Below, piece after piece: positions 8,357-18,900 of a stretch of DNA of 64,000 nucleotides. The notes beneath the pieces were generated by a model. That model had not been told where the DNA came from. It saw nothing but the letters and a program-made list of their open reading frames with translations, and did no database searches. Numbering within the stretch: the stretch's first letter is position 1; the number at the start of each line of letters is the position of its first letter. This DNA is from Hallella seregens ATCC 51272 (GTDB taxonomy: Bacteria > Bacteroidota > Bacteroidia > Bacteroidales > Bacteroidaceae): positions 96,381 through 160,380 of the forward strand of contig NZ_KI912451.1 of the NCBI RefSeq assembly GCF_000518545.1. Reading direction: 5' to 3'. The translations under genes and the position numbers were made by a program.

Positions 8357-11300
8357 ATGTTACAGCGCAGCATCATCTGGACTGCCCTTCTCGGCGCAGC
8401 CATACTCTCCACGTCTGCACAGACCGTGATGAACCTTGACGCCACGCAGCGGGGCCCCGTCATCAGCAACTATCAGTACGGGCTTTTCTTCGAGGAAATC
8501 AACCACGCGGGCGAGGGCGGGCTCTATGCCGAGCTGGTGAAGAACCGCTCGTTCGAGCAGGGCATGGACGGCTGGGCGGCTTTCGGAGGCGCCACCGTCG
8601 AGCTCCAGACCGACGATTTGATGAACGACATCCAGAAGCAGGCGCTGGCCGTCAACACTGCCGGTGCTTCGTCCACGCAGCCCAAGGGCGTCTGCAATGC
8701 AGGTTTTTGGGGCATGGGCATCACCAAGGACTCCACCTATACCCTCGGTTTGTGGGTCAAGGCACCGTCCATTTTCAACCAACATCTGAAAGCCCAGCTC
8801 CGTTCCGAAGACGGAACGGCGGTTCTTGGCGAGGCCACGCTCGAAGGAACCGTCGGCAACGGGGGCTGGAACAAGCTCTCGGCCACCATCGTGGCCACCG
8901 CCACCGACAAGCGCGGACAGCTCGTGCTGCTGGCCGACGTGGGCGGACAGCTGAGCATCGACATGGTGTCGATGTTCCCCTATACGTGGAAAAACAGAAA
9001 AAACGGCCTGCGCCCCGACCTGGCGCAGCTGCTGGCCGACACCCGTCCCAGCTTTCTCCGCTTCCCCGGCGGATGCTACGTGGAGGGAGAGGGCAGCTAC
9101 GACAACGCCTTCCAATGGAAGAAAACCATCGGGCCCATCGAGCGGCGGCCCGGCCACTACAACCGTAACTGGCGCTATTTCTCCAGCGACGGACTCGGTT
9201 TCGACGAATATCTGCAGCTCTGCGAAGACCTCGGGGCTGCCCCATTGTTCGTGGTCAACGTGGGCTTGGGCCACGGATACACCCTCACGCTGGACGAAAC
9301 CCAGACCCTGGTGCAGGACGCCCTCGACGCCATTGAGTATGCCAACGGCGACGCCACGACCGAGTGGGGCGCCAGACGCGTGGCCAACGGGCACCCCGAA
9401 CCCTACCACTTGAAGTTCGTCGAGATAGGCAACGAGAACTATCAGGCCGCCAGCGACCAGCAGAGCGACCAGTATGCCGAACGCTACAACATGTTCTACA
9501 CGGCCATCAAAGCCAAATATCCCGACATCACGACCATCGGCAACGTTGAGGCCTGGGGCACGGACAACCCCTCGTGGCGCAACGATTATCCCGTGGAACT
9601 GGTGGACGAGCACTACTATCGCAGCCACGAATGGATGCGGGCCAACTATAACAAATACGACAACTACCCGCGCTCTATCGGTGTCTACAACGGCGAGTAT
9701 GCCGCCAACGGCGGCAGCTACGGCCGCTACGGCAACATGAACAGCGCACTGGGCGAGGCCATCTACATGCTGGGCATGGAGCGCAACAGCGACGTGTGCC
9801 GCATGGCCTCCTTTGCGCCTATCTTTACCCATGAGTCCGATCCCCTCTGGGCCTACGACATGATCCACTTCAACGCCTCCGACCACTTCGTCACTCCCTC
9901 CTACCATGTGCAGCGGATGCTGGGCAACGGGCTGGGCAAGCAGAACCTGAAGTGGACCGAGAGCGGCAACGCCACCCAGACCGACCCCGCCTCGCAGCTG
10001 GTGGGCGTGGGCGCGTGGAACACGCAAGTGGCCTACGACGACGTGCAGCTCACCGCCGCCGACGGCCGCACGCTGGCCACCGACGACTTTTCTGCCGGTG
10101 CCACCGACTGGACATTCAACAGAGGCTCGTGGACGGCCGCCGGCGGAGAGCTGGCCCAGGGCGCCGTGGCCCAGAACTGCACGGCCCTGTTGCAGGTGCC
10201 CGTCGGGGGAGACAGCTATATATATAAGGTACGCGCGAGGAAGACAGGAGGCAACGAGGGCTTCCTCATCATCTTCAATTATCAGGATGCCGACAACTAC
10301 ACGTGGTGGAACTTGGGCGGCTGGAGCAATACCAAGCATGGCGTGGAACACTGCGTGGGCGGCTCGAAGACCACGCTGGCCTCGGCCTCCGGCAGCATCG
10401 AGAACGACCGTTGGTACGACATCGAGGTCGATGTGCAGGGCTCCAGCGTCAGCTGCAAGCTCGACGGCGAGACGGTGAGCCGCTTCACGCTTCCCGCGAC
10501 GGCGGCCAAGGCGCTCTACCAGAGCGTGCAGATCGACGAAGAACGGGGCGAGTTGCTGCTCAAGGTGGTCAATCCCAACGCCACGTCCCAGCAGTTGCAG
10601 CTGAACGTGAAGAACATGACCATGGCCAATGGCCGCGTGGTGCGCCTGGCGGTCGCCCACGGCAGTGCCGAGAACACCATGGACGAGCCCCGCAACGTGG
10701 AGCCCGCCGAGGAGGCGGCCACCGTGACCGACGGCACGCATACCCGCTTCGACGTGCCGGCCTATTCGCTCAGCGTCTACCGTCTGCCCGTGTCGCAGAT
10801 TGGCGCCGAGGTGCCCGAGGCCTACCCAGCCTACGAGCAGGAGGACGCCGGCAAGTCGGCATACCTCTTCGCCCACATGCACCAGAGCCAGGAACACACC
10901 TGCTATGCCCTGAGCCGCACCGGCCAGACCTGGGACGACCTGCTGGGTGGCGGCGAGGTGTTCGATACCAAGGCCGCCACCGTGACCGGCGGCATGCGCG
11001 ACGCCTACGTGTGCCGCACGCAGGACGGACGCTTCATGTTGGCCGGCACCGACATGACTTCGCGGCTCGGCTGGACGAGCAACCACATCATGGAGCTGAT
11101 GCTTTCGCCCGACCTGGTGCACTGGACCAAGAACGTAAAGATAGATCTCGAGACCCCGGAAAACCTTGAAGCCCTCGGCGGCATCACGGCCGACGACATG
11201 AAGGCCGCGTGGGCCCCGCAGATTATCTACGACCGCGAGACCGACAGCTACGTGGTGTACTACAGCGTGGGCTTCCCCGACCGCCACCGCATCTACTACC

Positions 11301-12634
11301 AACAGGTGGACAGCGAGCTGAACATCCTCACCCGCCCCGCGCTCTACTTCGATCCGGGCTACGACATTATCGACGCCGACATCGTGTGGAACGACGTGGA
11401 CCGCCAGTACGTCATGCTCTACAAGAGCGAGCAAGGCTCCGGCTTCTACCGTGCCACGGCCACCCATCTGGTGCCCCGCTCCGGCGAGACCACCGGCACC
11501 TGCCAGTGGACGCAGACCGCCGGCTTCCACGTGAACGAGAACAACCAGGCCATTGAGGCCCCCACCCAGTGGCGGCCCATCGGCAGCACCCGCTGGAAAC
11601 TGGCCTACATCAACTACGGCGGGGGCTACGGCTACAAGATGCGCGACATGGACGAGCATGGTCTCAACGTGGGCTCTCCCACCCGCATCAGCGGCAACGT
11701 GGCCGCACAGCACGGCAGCATCCTCAAGATCACGGCCGAGGAATACGATTATCTCAAGACCTGGGAGCAGGTGAAGACCCTGCTGCCTGCCGTCGAGGGC
11801 TATTACCGGGCCTCGCAGGAGCCCGCCCTGGGCGACATTGTGGAGCAGGCCACGGCCACCCTCGACGCCTCGGCCGGCACGCTGGCCCAGAACATCGAGG
11901 CCATGAATGCCGCCCTCACCGCCCTGCAGGCCGCCAAGTCCTTGTACGAGGCCTACCTGCAGCGGCTGGCCGGGGAGGGTAAGGCCGCCGACCTGACCCC
12001 CTTGGTGCAGAACGCCGACTTCAGCGCCGGCCGCACGGGCTGGGCCACATGGCCCTCGTTCACCCAGGCCAACGGCCAGGTGGCCGAGTTCTGGAACACG
12101 CCGTTCATCATGAGCCAGACGCTCGACAACATGCCCAAGGGCGACTATGAGGTCACCGTGCAGGCCTTCTACCGCCAGGGCGACATCGCGCCGGCCGTCA
12201 CGGCCCACGACGATGGCAGCGAGCAGCTCCTCGCCGTGCTCTTTGCCAACGACGCGGAGACCCCGGTGATGAGCCTCTACGACGATGCAGTCACACAGTA
12301 TGGCATCAGTCCCTACACCTTTCCCGACAACGTTTCGCAGGCCAACCGGGCCTTCAACGGCTTCGGGCTCTACCGCAACACGCTGCGGCTGACGCTGCCC
12401 GAGGCCGGCAGCATCACCCTGGGGCTGCGCAAGACGCAGGAGTACGTGCGCGACTGGTGCTGCTTCGACAACTTCACGCTCAGGTATCTCGGCCAGTCCA
12501 CGGGTGTCTCCGTGCTGCCCGCAGCCCGCACAGACAGCTCCACCGCCGTCTACAACCTGAGCGGCCAGCGCATGGCCGCCGGCCGGCTGCCCCACGGCGT
12601 GTACATACAGAACGGCCGCAAGACCGTGCGATAA
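8357..12634 (+). CDS. GH51 alpha-L-arabinofuranosidase fused to a GH43-like domain
   Basis: A 1425 aa secreted multidomain enzyme that would release arabinose from arabinose-containing glycans. After a signal peptide (about 1-21) comes a GH51 domain with LRFPGGCYVEGEG, the acid/base glutamate in EIGNENY (E360) and the nucleophile in YNGEYAA (E447). A lectin-like insert (about 555-725) sits within the GH51 beta-sandwich part. From about 834 to 1150 there is a GH43-like five-bladed propeller with GGMRDAYV (D882), WAPQI near 951 and IDADIV. A short helical stretch, one binding module (about 1215-1380) homologous to those in the upstream protein, and the usual C-terminal tail (YNLSGQRM) follow. 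The GH51 assignment is strong. The GH43 subfamily and activity are inferred. Confidence 0.9.
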   Translation: MLQRSIIWTALLGAAILSTSAQTVMNLDATQRGPVISNYQYGLFFEEINHAGEGGLYAELVKNRSFEQGMDGWAAFGGATVELQTDDLMNDIQKQALAVNTAGASSTQPKGVCNAGFWGMGITKDSTYTLGLWVKAPSIFNQHLKAQLRSEDGTAVLGEATLEGTVGNGGWNKLSATIVATATDKRGQLVLLADVGGQLSIDMVSMFPYTWKNRKNGLRPDLAQLLADTRPSFLRFPGGCYVEGEGSYDNAFQWKKTIGPIERRPGHYNRNWRYFSSDGLGFDEYLQLCEDLGAAPLFVVNVGLGHGYTLTLDETQTLVQDALDAIEYANGDATTEWGARRVANGHPEPYHLKFVEIGNENYQAASDQQSDQYAERYNMFYTAIKAKYPDITTIGNVEAWGTDNPSWRNDYPVELVDEHYYRSHEWMRANYNKYDNYPRSIGVYNGEYAANGGSYGRYGNMNSALGEAIYMLGMERNSDVCRMASFAPIFTHESDPLWAYDMIHFNASDHFVTPSYHVQRMLGNGLGKQNLKWTESGNATQTDPASQLVGVGAWNTQVAYDDVQLTAADGRTLATDDFSAGATDWTFNRGSWTAAGGELAQGAVAQNCTALLQVPVGGDSYIYKVRARKTGGNEGFLIIFNYQDADNYTWWNLGGWSNTKHGVEHCVGGSKTTLASASGSIENDRWYDIEVDVQGSSVSCKLDGETVSRFTLPATAAKALYQSVQIDEERGELLLKVVNPNATSQQLQLNVKNMTMANGRVVRLAVAHGSAENTMDEPRNVEPAEEAATVTDGTHTRFDVPAYSLSVYRLPVSQIGAEVPEAYPAYEQEDAGKSAYLFAHMHQSQEHTCYALSRTGQTWDDLLGGGEVFDTKAATVTGGMRDAYVCRTQDGRFMLAGTDMTSRLGWTSNHIMELMLSPDLVHWTKNVKIDLETPENLEALGGITADDMKAAWAPQIIYDRETDSYVVYYSVGFPDRHRIYYQQVDSELNILTRPALYFDPGYDIIDADIVWNDVDRQYVMLYKSEQGSGFYRATATHLVPRSGETTGTCQWTQTAGFHVNENNQAIEAPTQWRPIGSTRWKLAYINYGGGYGYKMRDMDEHGLNVGSPTRISGNVAAQHGSILKITAEEYDYLKTWEQVKTLLPAVEGYYRASQEPALGDIVEQATATLDASAGTLAQNIEAMNAALTALQAAKSLYEAYLQRLAGEGKAADLTPLVQNADFSAGRTGWATWPSFTQANGQVAEFWNTPFIMSQTLDNMPKGDYEVTVQAFYRQGDIAPAVTAHDDGSEQLLAVLFANDAETPVMSLYDDAVTQYGISPYTFPDNVSQANRAFNGFGLYRNTLRLTLPEAGSITLGLRKTQEYVRDWCCFDNFTLRYLGQSTGVSVLPAARTDSSTAVYNLSGQRMAAGRLPHGVYIQNGRKTVR

Positions 12635-12636
12635 AC

Positions 12637-12734
12637 GTGCAGACGCATCGCGACGACGGCGTAAACGCAGCGCGAAAACGCCGTAATCGCCTCGCGATGG
12701 CGGCGCAATCGCAACGCGAAGAAACCGCCGTCGC
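12637..12734 (+). repeat. 22 bp GC-rich tandem array (4-5 units)
   Basis: Units begin at 12637, 12659, 12681, 12703 and 12725 with an exact 22 bp period. The consensus is roughly SSGYAAWCGC, two variable bases, CGCGA, two to three variable bases, then ACG. The array begins 3 nt after the arabinosidase stop codon and occupies most of the gap to the next gene. The same unit recurs at 33361-33448 and 50146-50233. Confidence 0.8.
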
Positions 12735-12774
12735 AAACCTATGACAAGGAATATTTAAACACAACAACCTATAT

Positions 12775-15489
12775 ATGAATTGCAGACAAATGAAACGTGG
12801 TGTCGTCAGACCCGTATTTGCTGTAGGCTTGATGCTGGGATGCGTCGGCGCCTTGCAGTCGTGCTCGGACGATACCCTGACGGGACAGCCGTCGTGGTTG
12901 GGTAATTCAATCTACGAGGAGTTGCAGAAAGACGGGAAGTACACCGTCACGCTGAAGCTCATCGACGATTTGGGCTATCACGACCAGATGAGCAAGACAG
13001 GCTCTCTGACCATCTTCGTGGCCAACGATGACACGTATGGAGAGTGGTTCAAAACCAACAAGTGGGGCGTGAGAAGCTACGAGGGCCTGTCCACGGCCCA
13101 GAAGAAAATGCTGCTCAACAATGCCATAGTGAACAACGCCTACCTCATCGAGCTGCTCACCAACGTGAGCGGCGACCCACCCGAGCGCGGACTGGCCATG
13201 CGCCGCACCACGGCCGCCAGCGTGTTCGACTCGGTGTACGTGATGAAGGCCGCCGATATGAATGGCAGCCTGCCGGCCTGGAAGTGGTACAAGCAGAACA
13301 ACAAGGACATCGTGCTCTTCAGGGACGGCTGGGGGATGTACGGCGGCACCACGTCCAATCTCTCGGCCCCGATGATTCATTTCCTCCCTGCTTTCATGCA
13401 GAAGACCAAGTTCACCGACCAGGACATCACCATGCTCACCAACGGTGGAGCCACCTCTGTGAACGATGCCTGGGTGAGCGGAGCCAAGGTGACCGACCGC
13501 GACATCACTTGTAAGAACGGCTACATCCAGAAAGTGGACAAGGTATTGGAGCCCGCTCCCAACATGGCCGAGATACTGAGGGAGCATCCCGACATGTCGA
13601 TATGGTCGAGACTCATCGACCGTTTCTGCGCCCCCTACTACGATTACAACAAAACCCGGGAGTACAACCGCCTGTACAACCAGAGCGTGGACTCGGTGTT
13701 CACCCTGCGTTACTTCTCAGACACGCGCCGCGACGGGTCGAGCGCCCAGTACTATCCCATGACGGCCGGCAACCCCGTGCCCCAGAAAGTGGCTGCCACG
13801 CTGGCCTTCGACCCGGGATGGAACCAGTACATGTACGAGAATACCAGCGGCTACGACCTGCACTACGACGCTGGGGCCATGCTCGTGCCCACCAATGCGG
13901 CCTTGCAGGCTTGGTGGAATGCCGACGGCAAGGTGCTGCAGGACAAGTACCAGACGTGGGACAACGTGCCCGACCTGGTACTTTCCAAGTTGCTCAACGT
14001 GAACATGATTGGCACGTTTACCGACGCCATCCCCTCGAAGTTTGGCAACATCATCAACGACAGCAAGGTGTCGATGGGCGTCAAGACGACCGACGTGGAC
14101 AGCTGCTTCGTGGGCTGCAACGGCGTGGTCTACATGACCAACCGCGTGTTCAGCCCCATGGCCTACTCCAGTGTGTCGTTCCCCGCCCTGATCCATCAGG
14201 ACGTGATGAGCGTCATCTACTGGGCCATCGACGAGCTGGAGTTCTCTCCCTATCTGAACTCCATGGACTCCTACTACAGCCTGCTGCTGCCCACCAACAC
14301 CTCCATGCTCACCTATGTGGACCCCTGCAACTACGGCGACACGCAGGAGAGCCTGCTCGAGTTCTACTATGACGAGCAGGAGAAGACGGTGAAAGCCCGC
14401 CGCTACGCCTGCACCATCGAGTCCGACGGCCGCGTCACCAAGGGTGTCAGGCTACAGGAGAACGTGTCCTCGACCTACGTGCGCAACCGCCTGAAGGACC
14501 TCGTGAACCAGCTCATCATCGTGGGAAGCGTGGAAGACGGCTACACCTACTACAAATCGAAGAACGGCACCATGGTCAGGGTGGCCAATGCCGGCCAGAG
14601 CAACCGCATGACCGTGATGGGCGGCTGGCAGCTGGAACACAACACGGCAGCACGCGTGGACTCCATCTACGACATGTCGGCCACGGGCAACGGCAAGTCC
14701 TACCGGCTCAACGAGCAGGTGCCCATGTCTTCCGGCCGCTCGGTCTACCAGACACTCAGAGACCACGACGAGTATGCCGAGTTCCTCAAGCTGCTCAGCG
14801 GCTCGGAGAATGTGGACGCCAAGGAGCAGCTCCTCGTGAGCTCCATGACGCTCAACGGCAACAGATACAACTGCCTCAACTCGTCGGCCAACAGCAATAT
14901 CCGCCTCTTCGGCGCCTACAACTACACGGTCTACGTGCCGTCGAACGCCGCCATCAGGAAGCTCACGGCCGACGGCATCCTGCCCACCTGGGACGACTAC
15001 GACGAGCAGTTCAGGCTCTCGGAGAGCACTTCGGCCTCGGAGGCCGAGAAAAAAGCAGCCCTGAAGGCCTGCGAGTTCATCAAGAACCGCATCTTCGATT
15101 TCGTGCGCTACCACATCCAGGACAACTCCGTGGCCGTGGGTGGAGCCCCTGAAAAAGACGCCGACGGCAGTCTGTTGCTGAAGAACAACTACGAGTCGAT
15201 GATGCTCAATGCCGAGACCAACCGCTACTATCCGCTGGAGGTGGACATCCAGGGCAAGGACCTCGTGGTGAAAGACCTCACCGGCGACACGCGTCGGGTG
15301 GACAAGACCAGCGGCCTGTACAACAACATCTGCCGCGAATACTGGATTTCGGGCAGCGGTTTCAACAAGTTGCTGTACACGTCGGCCGACGCCGTGGTGC
15401 ATCTTATCGACGGTGCCCTGTTCTACAGCGCCAGCCAGAAGACTCCGTGGAGACAACAGCTCGGCAATGCAAAAAGATGGAGGAAGTAA
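12775..15489 (+). CDS. Fasciclin-like repeat surface lipoprotein
   Basis: A 904 aa lipoprotein: the signal peptide ends in a lipobox LQSC with the lipidated cysteine at residue 30 (25 if translation starts at the second methionine). Four segments carry the fasciclin hallmark of a hydrophobic strand followed by PTN/PSN: TIFVANDD near residue 78, AMLVPTNAAL near 367, SLLLPTNTSM near 502 and TVYVPSNAAI near 717. It is 3 nt upstream of a SusC gene, so it is almost certainly co-transcribed. Proteins of this kind in Bacteroidota accompany SusC/SusD pairs and probably sit on the outer face of the outer membrane. A glycan-binding role is inferred from context only. Confidence 0.8.
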   Translation: MNCRQMKRGVVRPVFAVGLMLGCVGALQSCSDDTLTGQPSWLGNSIYEELQKDGKYTVTLKLIDDLGYHDQMSKTGSLTIFVANDDTYGEWFKTNKWGVRSYEGLSTAQKKMLLNNAIVNNAYLIELLTNVSGDPPERGLAMRRTTAASVFDSVYVMKAADMNGSLPAWKWYKQNNKDIVLFRDGWGMYGGTTSNLSAPMIHFLPAFMQKTKFTDQDITMLTNGGATSVNDAWVSGAKVTDRDITCKNGYIQKVDKVLEPAPNMAEILREHPDMSIWSRLIDRFCAPYYDYNKTREYNRLYNQSVDSVFTLRYFSDTRRDGSSAQYYPMTAGNPVPQKVAATLAFDPGWNQYMYENTSGYDLHYDAGAMLVPTNAALQAWWNADGKVLQDKYQTWDNVPDLVLSKLLNVNMIGTFTDAIPSKFGNIINDSKVSMGVKTTDVDSCFVGCNGVVYMTNRVFSPMAYSSVSFPALIHQDVMSVIYWAIDELEFSPYLNSMDSYYSLLLPTNTSMLTYVDPCNYGDTQESLLEFYYDEQEKTVKARRYACTIESDGRVTKGVRLQENVSSTYVRNRLKDLVNQLIIVGSVEDGYTYYKSKNGTMVRVANAGQSNRMTVMGGWQLEHNTAARVDSIYDMSATGNGKSYRLNEQVPMSSGRSVYQTLRDHDEYAEFLKLLSGSENVDAKEQLLVSSMTLNGNRYNCLNSSANSNIRLFGAYNYTVYVPSNAAIRKLTADGILPTWDDYDEQFRLSESTSASEAEKKAALKACEFIKNRIFDFVRYHIQDNSVAVGGAPEKDADGSLLLKNNYESMMLNAETNRYYPLEVDIQGKDLVVKDLTGDTRRVDKTSGLYNNICREYWISGSGFNKLLYTSADAVVHLIDGALFYSASQKTPWRQQLGNAKRWRK

Positions 15490-15492
15490 CTT

Positions 15493-18400
15493 ATGGAATC
15501 ACGACATAACACCAAAATACATATGAAGGCTATATTCCACACGGAAGCCGACCGCCGTTTCGGCATGTTGCTGGCGTTTGTGCTCTTGTGCGGCCAGCTC
15601 GCCTTGGCGCAGATTACGCAGGTGCACGGCACGGTCTCCGACGACATGGGACCGCTGATGGGCGCCACGGTCTGCGAGATCGACGCCACCGGCCGTATCA
15701 TCAACTCGGCCGTGACCGACCTGAACGGTAACTTCTCAATGGCCGTGCGCGACGAGAAAAACAAGATTCGCTTCAGCTATGTGGGCTCCAAAACCCGCAC
15801 CATGCCCATCAACCAGACCACCTACGACGTGACGCTGAAGTCGGACACCAACCTCGACGAGGTGACAGTGGTGGCCAAGAAGCGCCGCAACGGCAACAAC
15901 CTGGCCATCCCCGACCGCGAAATCTCCTATGCTTCGCAGTCACTCGACATGAAAGATCTGGAGGGACTGGGCATCACCACACTCGACGAGGCCCTGCAGG
16001 GACGCATCGCTGGTCTGGACATCATCTCCAATTCCGGCGACCTGGGCTCGGGCTCCACCATGCGCCTGCGTGGCGCCTCCTCGCTCTCGACGCTCACCAA
16101 CGGCAACCCGCTCATCGTGGTCGACGGCAATGTACGCAACGTGGACCTGACCACTTTCGACCTGGCCTCAGCCAACAACGAGCAGTTTGCCGACCTGCTG
16201 AACATCAATCCCGAGGACATCGCCAGCGTCAACGTGCTCAAGGACGCGGCTGCCACGGCCGTGTATGGCAGCCAAGGCGGCAACGGCGTCATCGAGCTCA
16301 CCACCAAGCGCGGCTCGCGCGGCGCACCCCGGGTGTCGTATTCGCTCAAGCTCACCGGCACACACCAGCCCAAGGGCTACGCCCTGCTGAGCGGAGACGA
16401 CTATACGATGATGCTCAAGGAGAGCTACTTCAACCCCACGCAGAACGACACACAGAGCCAGAACATCCGTGAAATCAACTATGACCCCACGTTCTCGGAG
16501 TACGAACAGTACAACAACAACACCGACTGGCGCGACGCCGTGACCCAGTGGGGACTGCGACAGAACCACTATGTGTCGGTGGCGGGCGGCGGTGAGAAAG
16601 CCTCGTTCCGCATCGGCGGCGGTTTCGACCACGAGACGGGTACCATGATTCAGCAGAAGCTCAACCGCTTCTCCACCCGCGTGGCCCTCGACTACTTTGT
16701 GAGCGAGCGCATCCGTGTGTCGACCAACTTCTCGCTGACCTACACCAAGAACCACATGAACAGCGACGACCTGCTGGCCATTGCCATGAAGAAGATGCCC
16801 AACATGAGCATCTACGAGCAGGATCCCGTGACCGGTGAGAACACCAGCCGCTACTACCAGATGCTGCAAAACGCCTCCAGCGTGTTCAATCCCACATCTG
16901 GTAAAGTGGACAATCAGAAGGCCTACGTGAACCCCGTGGCCAGCGCCAACCTGGCCAAGAAGACGCGCCGCACCTACGACCTCGTGCCCGAGCTCGTCAT
17001 CAACTACCATCTGCTGGGCCTCGACGAGGAGCATACACAGCTCAACTGGCAGGGCAGCGTGCTGATGAGCGTGTTCAATCAGTACGACGACTCGTTCTAT
17101 CCTGCCGAGCTGAAGACCGTGAGCTGGGCCGACGGCGTGAACACTGCCTCGTCGGCCAGCTCCAAAAGCATGAACTTCAACACCAAGCAGACGTTGACTT
17201 TCATCCCCCACTTCGCCGACAAGGACCACTCGTTCATGATGATGGGCCGCTTCGAACTCAACTCGGGCTCGTCCAGCGGCCAGTCCAACGGTGCTAAAGG
17301 CCTCACCGGCGACGGTGTGGTGAGCCCTGATGCCGGCGGCGTGAACACGGGCTTGGAGTCCACCTACTCGGAGTGGCGCTCCATGTACTACACCCTCTCG
17401 GCCCACTATGCCTACAAGGGCCGCTACGTGGCCGACGTCTCGGTGCGTGCCGACGGCACCACCAAGTTCGGTCCCGGACACCGTTGGGGCTACTTCCCCT
17501 CCGTGTCGCTGCGCTGGAACGTGGTGGACGAGCCCTGGATGAAATCCACCCACAGCTGGCTCTCCATGCTGTCCATCCGTCCCAGCTGGGGCCGTGTGGG
17601 CAGACAGCCCAACCAGGATTACCTCTATACCAGTAAGTATGGCTCGGGCCCGCAATACCTCGGACTGGCCACGATGTACCCGAAGAACATCCGCCTCACC
17701 AACCTGAAGTGGGAGTTGGTATCGAGCTACAACCTTGGCATGGACCTGGGATTCTGGAACGACAGGCTCACAACGACGCTGGAGTTCTACCGCTCCACCA
17801 CCTCGGACATGCTGCTCAAGGACTACCGCATCCCCTCCAACTCGGGATATATGACCGTGCCCTACCGTAACAGCGGCAAGATGCGCAACACGGGTTGGGA
17901 GTTCCATATCAACACCAACAAACTGGTGAGGGCGGGCAAGTTCGTGTTCGACATGAACGCCAACTTCGGCAACAACCGCAACGAGATACTGGAGATGGAC
18001 GGGTATGTGCTTACCTCGCTCAACTCGACCTTTGGCTACGGCAATGGCGAGTTCCTGCGCCGTGTGCAGCTGCACAATCCTTTCGGAGCCATCTATGGCT
18101 TCCGCTACAAGGGCGTGTACCAGTACAACTACGACACTTTCAAGGACATGAGCGCCGAGGATCGGGCCGCATTCATCTCGTCGGGCAAGACTGCTCCCGT
18201 GGCCTTCAACGCCCAGGGCCAGCAGATCCTCGACTCCGAGGGCAATCCGCTCCGCATGCGTTACAACTACACCAACGACGGAACGGGCAAGAACTATGCT
18301 TTCTCGGGCGGCGACGCCATGTATGAGGACGTGAACCATGACGGTCAGATCAATGCCCTCGACATTGTCTACCTGGGCAGTTCACTCCCCAAACTGACGG

Positions 18401-18882
18401 GTGGCTTCGGCTTTACGTTCTCTTATAAGGACTGGCGCCTCAACACGCAGTTCACTTATCGCGTGGGCAACAAGATTCTGAACATGGCCCGTCTCAACGC
18501 CGAGGCCATGACCGGAAACGACAATATGAGCCAGGCTGTGAACTACCGCTGGCGCAAGGAGGGCGACGTGACCACCATTCCACGCGCCATGTACGGCAAC
18601 CAGTCCAACTATAACACGCTCGTGAGCGACCGTTTTGTCGAGGATGGCTCCTACCTGCGCATGAGCTACGCCCAGTTGTCGTATGCCATCACCAAGAAAC
18701 ACCTCAAGTGGATTGGCCTGAACCGCATCAATTTGTACCTGAGCGCCAACAACCCGTTCGTGCTGACCAAGTACAGTGGCGTGGATCCTGACATCAGCAA
18801 CTCGGGCTACGACCCGGCCATTGACCGGTCGCAGACACCGCGCTCGAGGTCTTATACGCTCGGTATCACCGTAGACTTCTAA
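15493..18882 (+). CDS. SusC/RagA-family TonB-dependent outer-membrane transporter
   Basis: A 1129 aa outer-membrane importer that would take up oligosaccharides with energy from TonB. It has a signal peptide, an N-terminal carboxypeptidase-like beta-sandwich (VHGTVSDDMGPLMGATV), a TonB-box-like DEVTVVAKKR, and a plug domain with the SusC motifs LQGRIAGLDI, LRGASS, NPLIVVDG and VLKDAAATAVYGSQGGNGVI. A beta-barrel ends in the aromatic RSYTLGITVDF. The ATG at 15493 is 3 nt after the previous stop. An ATG at 15523 (MKAIFHTEAD) gives a more compact signal peptide and may be the true start. The next gene is its SusD partner, 18 nt away. Confidence 0.95.
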   Translation: MESRHNTKIHMKAIFHTEADRRFGMLLAFVLLCGQLALAQITQVHGTVSDDMGPLMGATVCEIDATGRIINSAVTDLNGNFSMAVRDEKNKIRFSYVGSKTRTMPINQTTYDVTLKSDTNLDEVTVVAKKRRNGNNLAIPDREISYASQSLDMKDLEGLGITTLDEALQGRIAGLDIISNSGDLGSGSTMRLRGASSLSTLTNGNPLIVVDGNVRNVDLTTFDLASANNEQFADLLNINPEDIASVNVLKDAAATAVYGSQGGNGVIELTTKRGSRGAPRVSYSLKLTGTHQPKGYALLSGDDYTMMLKESYFNPTQNDTQSQNIREINYDPTFSEYEQYNNNTDWRDAVTQWGLRQNHYVSVAGGGEKASFRIGGGFDHETGTMIQQKLNRFSTRVALDYFVSERIRVSTNFSLTYTKNHMNSDDLLAIAMKKMPNMSIYEQDPVTGENTSRYYQMLQNASSVFNPTSGKVDNQKAYVNPVASANLAKKTRRTYDLVPELVINYHLLGLDEEHTQLNWQGSVLMSVFNQYDDSFYPAELKTVSWADGVNTASSASSKSMNFNTKQTLTFIPHFADKDHSFMMMGRFELNSGSSSGQSNGAKGLTGDGVVSPDAGGVNTGLESTYSEWRSMYYTLSAHYAYKGRYVADVSVRADGTTKFGPGHRWGYFPSVSLRWNVVDEPWMKSTHSWLSMLSIRPSWGRVGRQPNQDYLYTSKYGSGPQYLGLATMYPKNIRLTNLKWELVSSYNLGMDLGFWNDRLTTTLEFYRSTTSDMLLKDYRIPSNSGYMTVPYRNSGKMRNTGWEFHINTNKLVRAGKFVFDMNANFGNNRNEILEMDGYVLTSLNSTFGYGNGEFLRRVQLHNPFGAIYGFRYKGVYQYNYDTFKDMSAEDRAAFISSGKTAPVAFNAQGQQILDSEGNPLRMRYNYTNDGTGKNYAFSGGDAMYEDVNHDGQINALDIVYLGSSLPKLTGGFGFTFSYKDWRLNTQFTYRVGNKILNMARLNAEAMTGNDNMSQAVNYRWRKEGDVTTIPRAMYGNQSNYNTLVSDRFVEDGSYLRMSYAQLSYAITKKHLKWIGLNRINLYLSANNPFVLTKYSGVDPDISNSGYDPAIDRSQTPRSRSYTLGITVDF

Positions 18883-18900
18883 ATCATTATAGAGACGATT

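Noticed and set aside
8360..12736. A very long open frame on the minus strand opposite the GH51-GH43 gene, and similar ones opposite other large genes
   Set aside because: These are antisense shadows caused by high GC at third codon positions. They lack start signals and contain histidine/arginine/glycine-rich, unlikely protein sequence.
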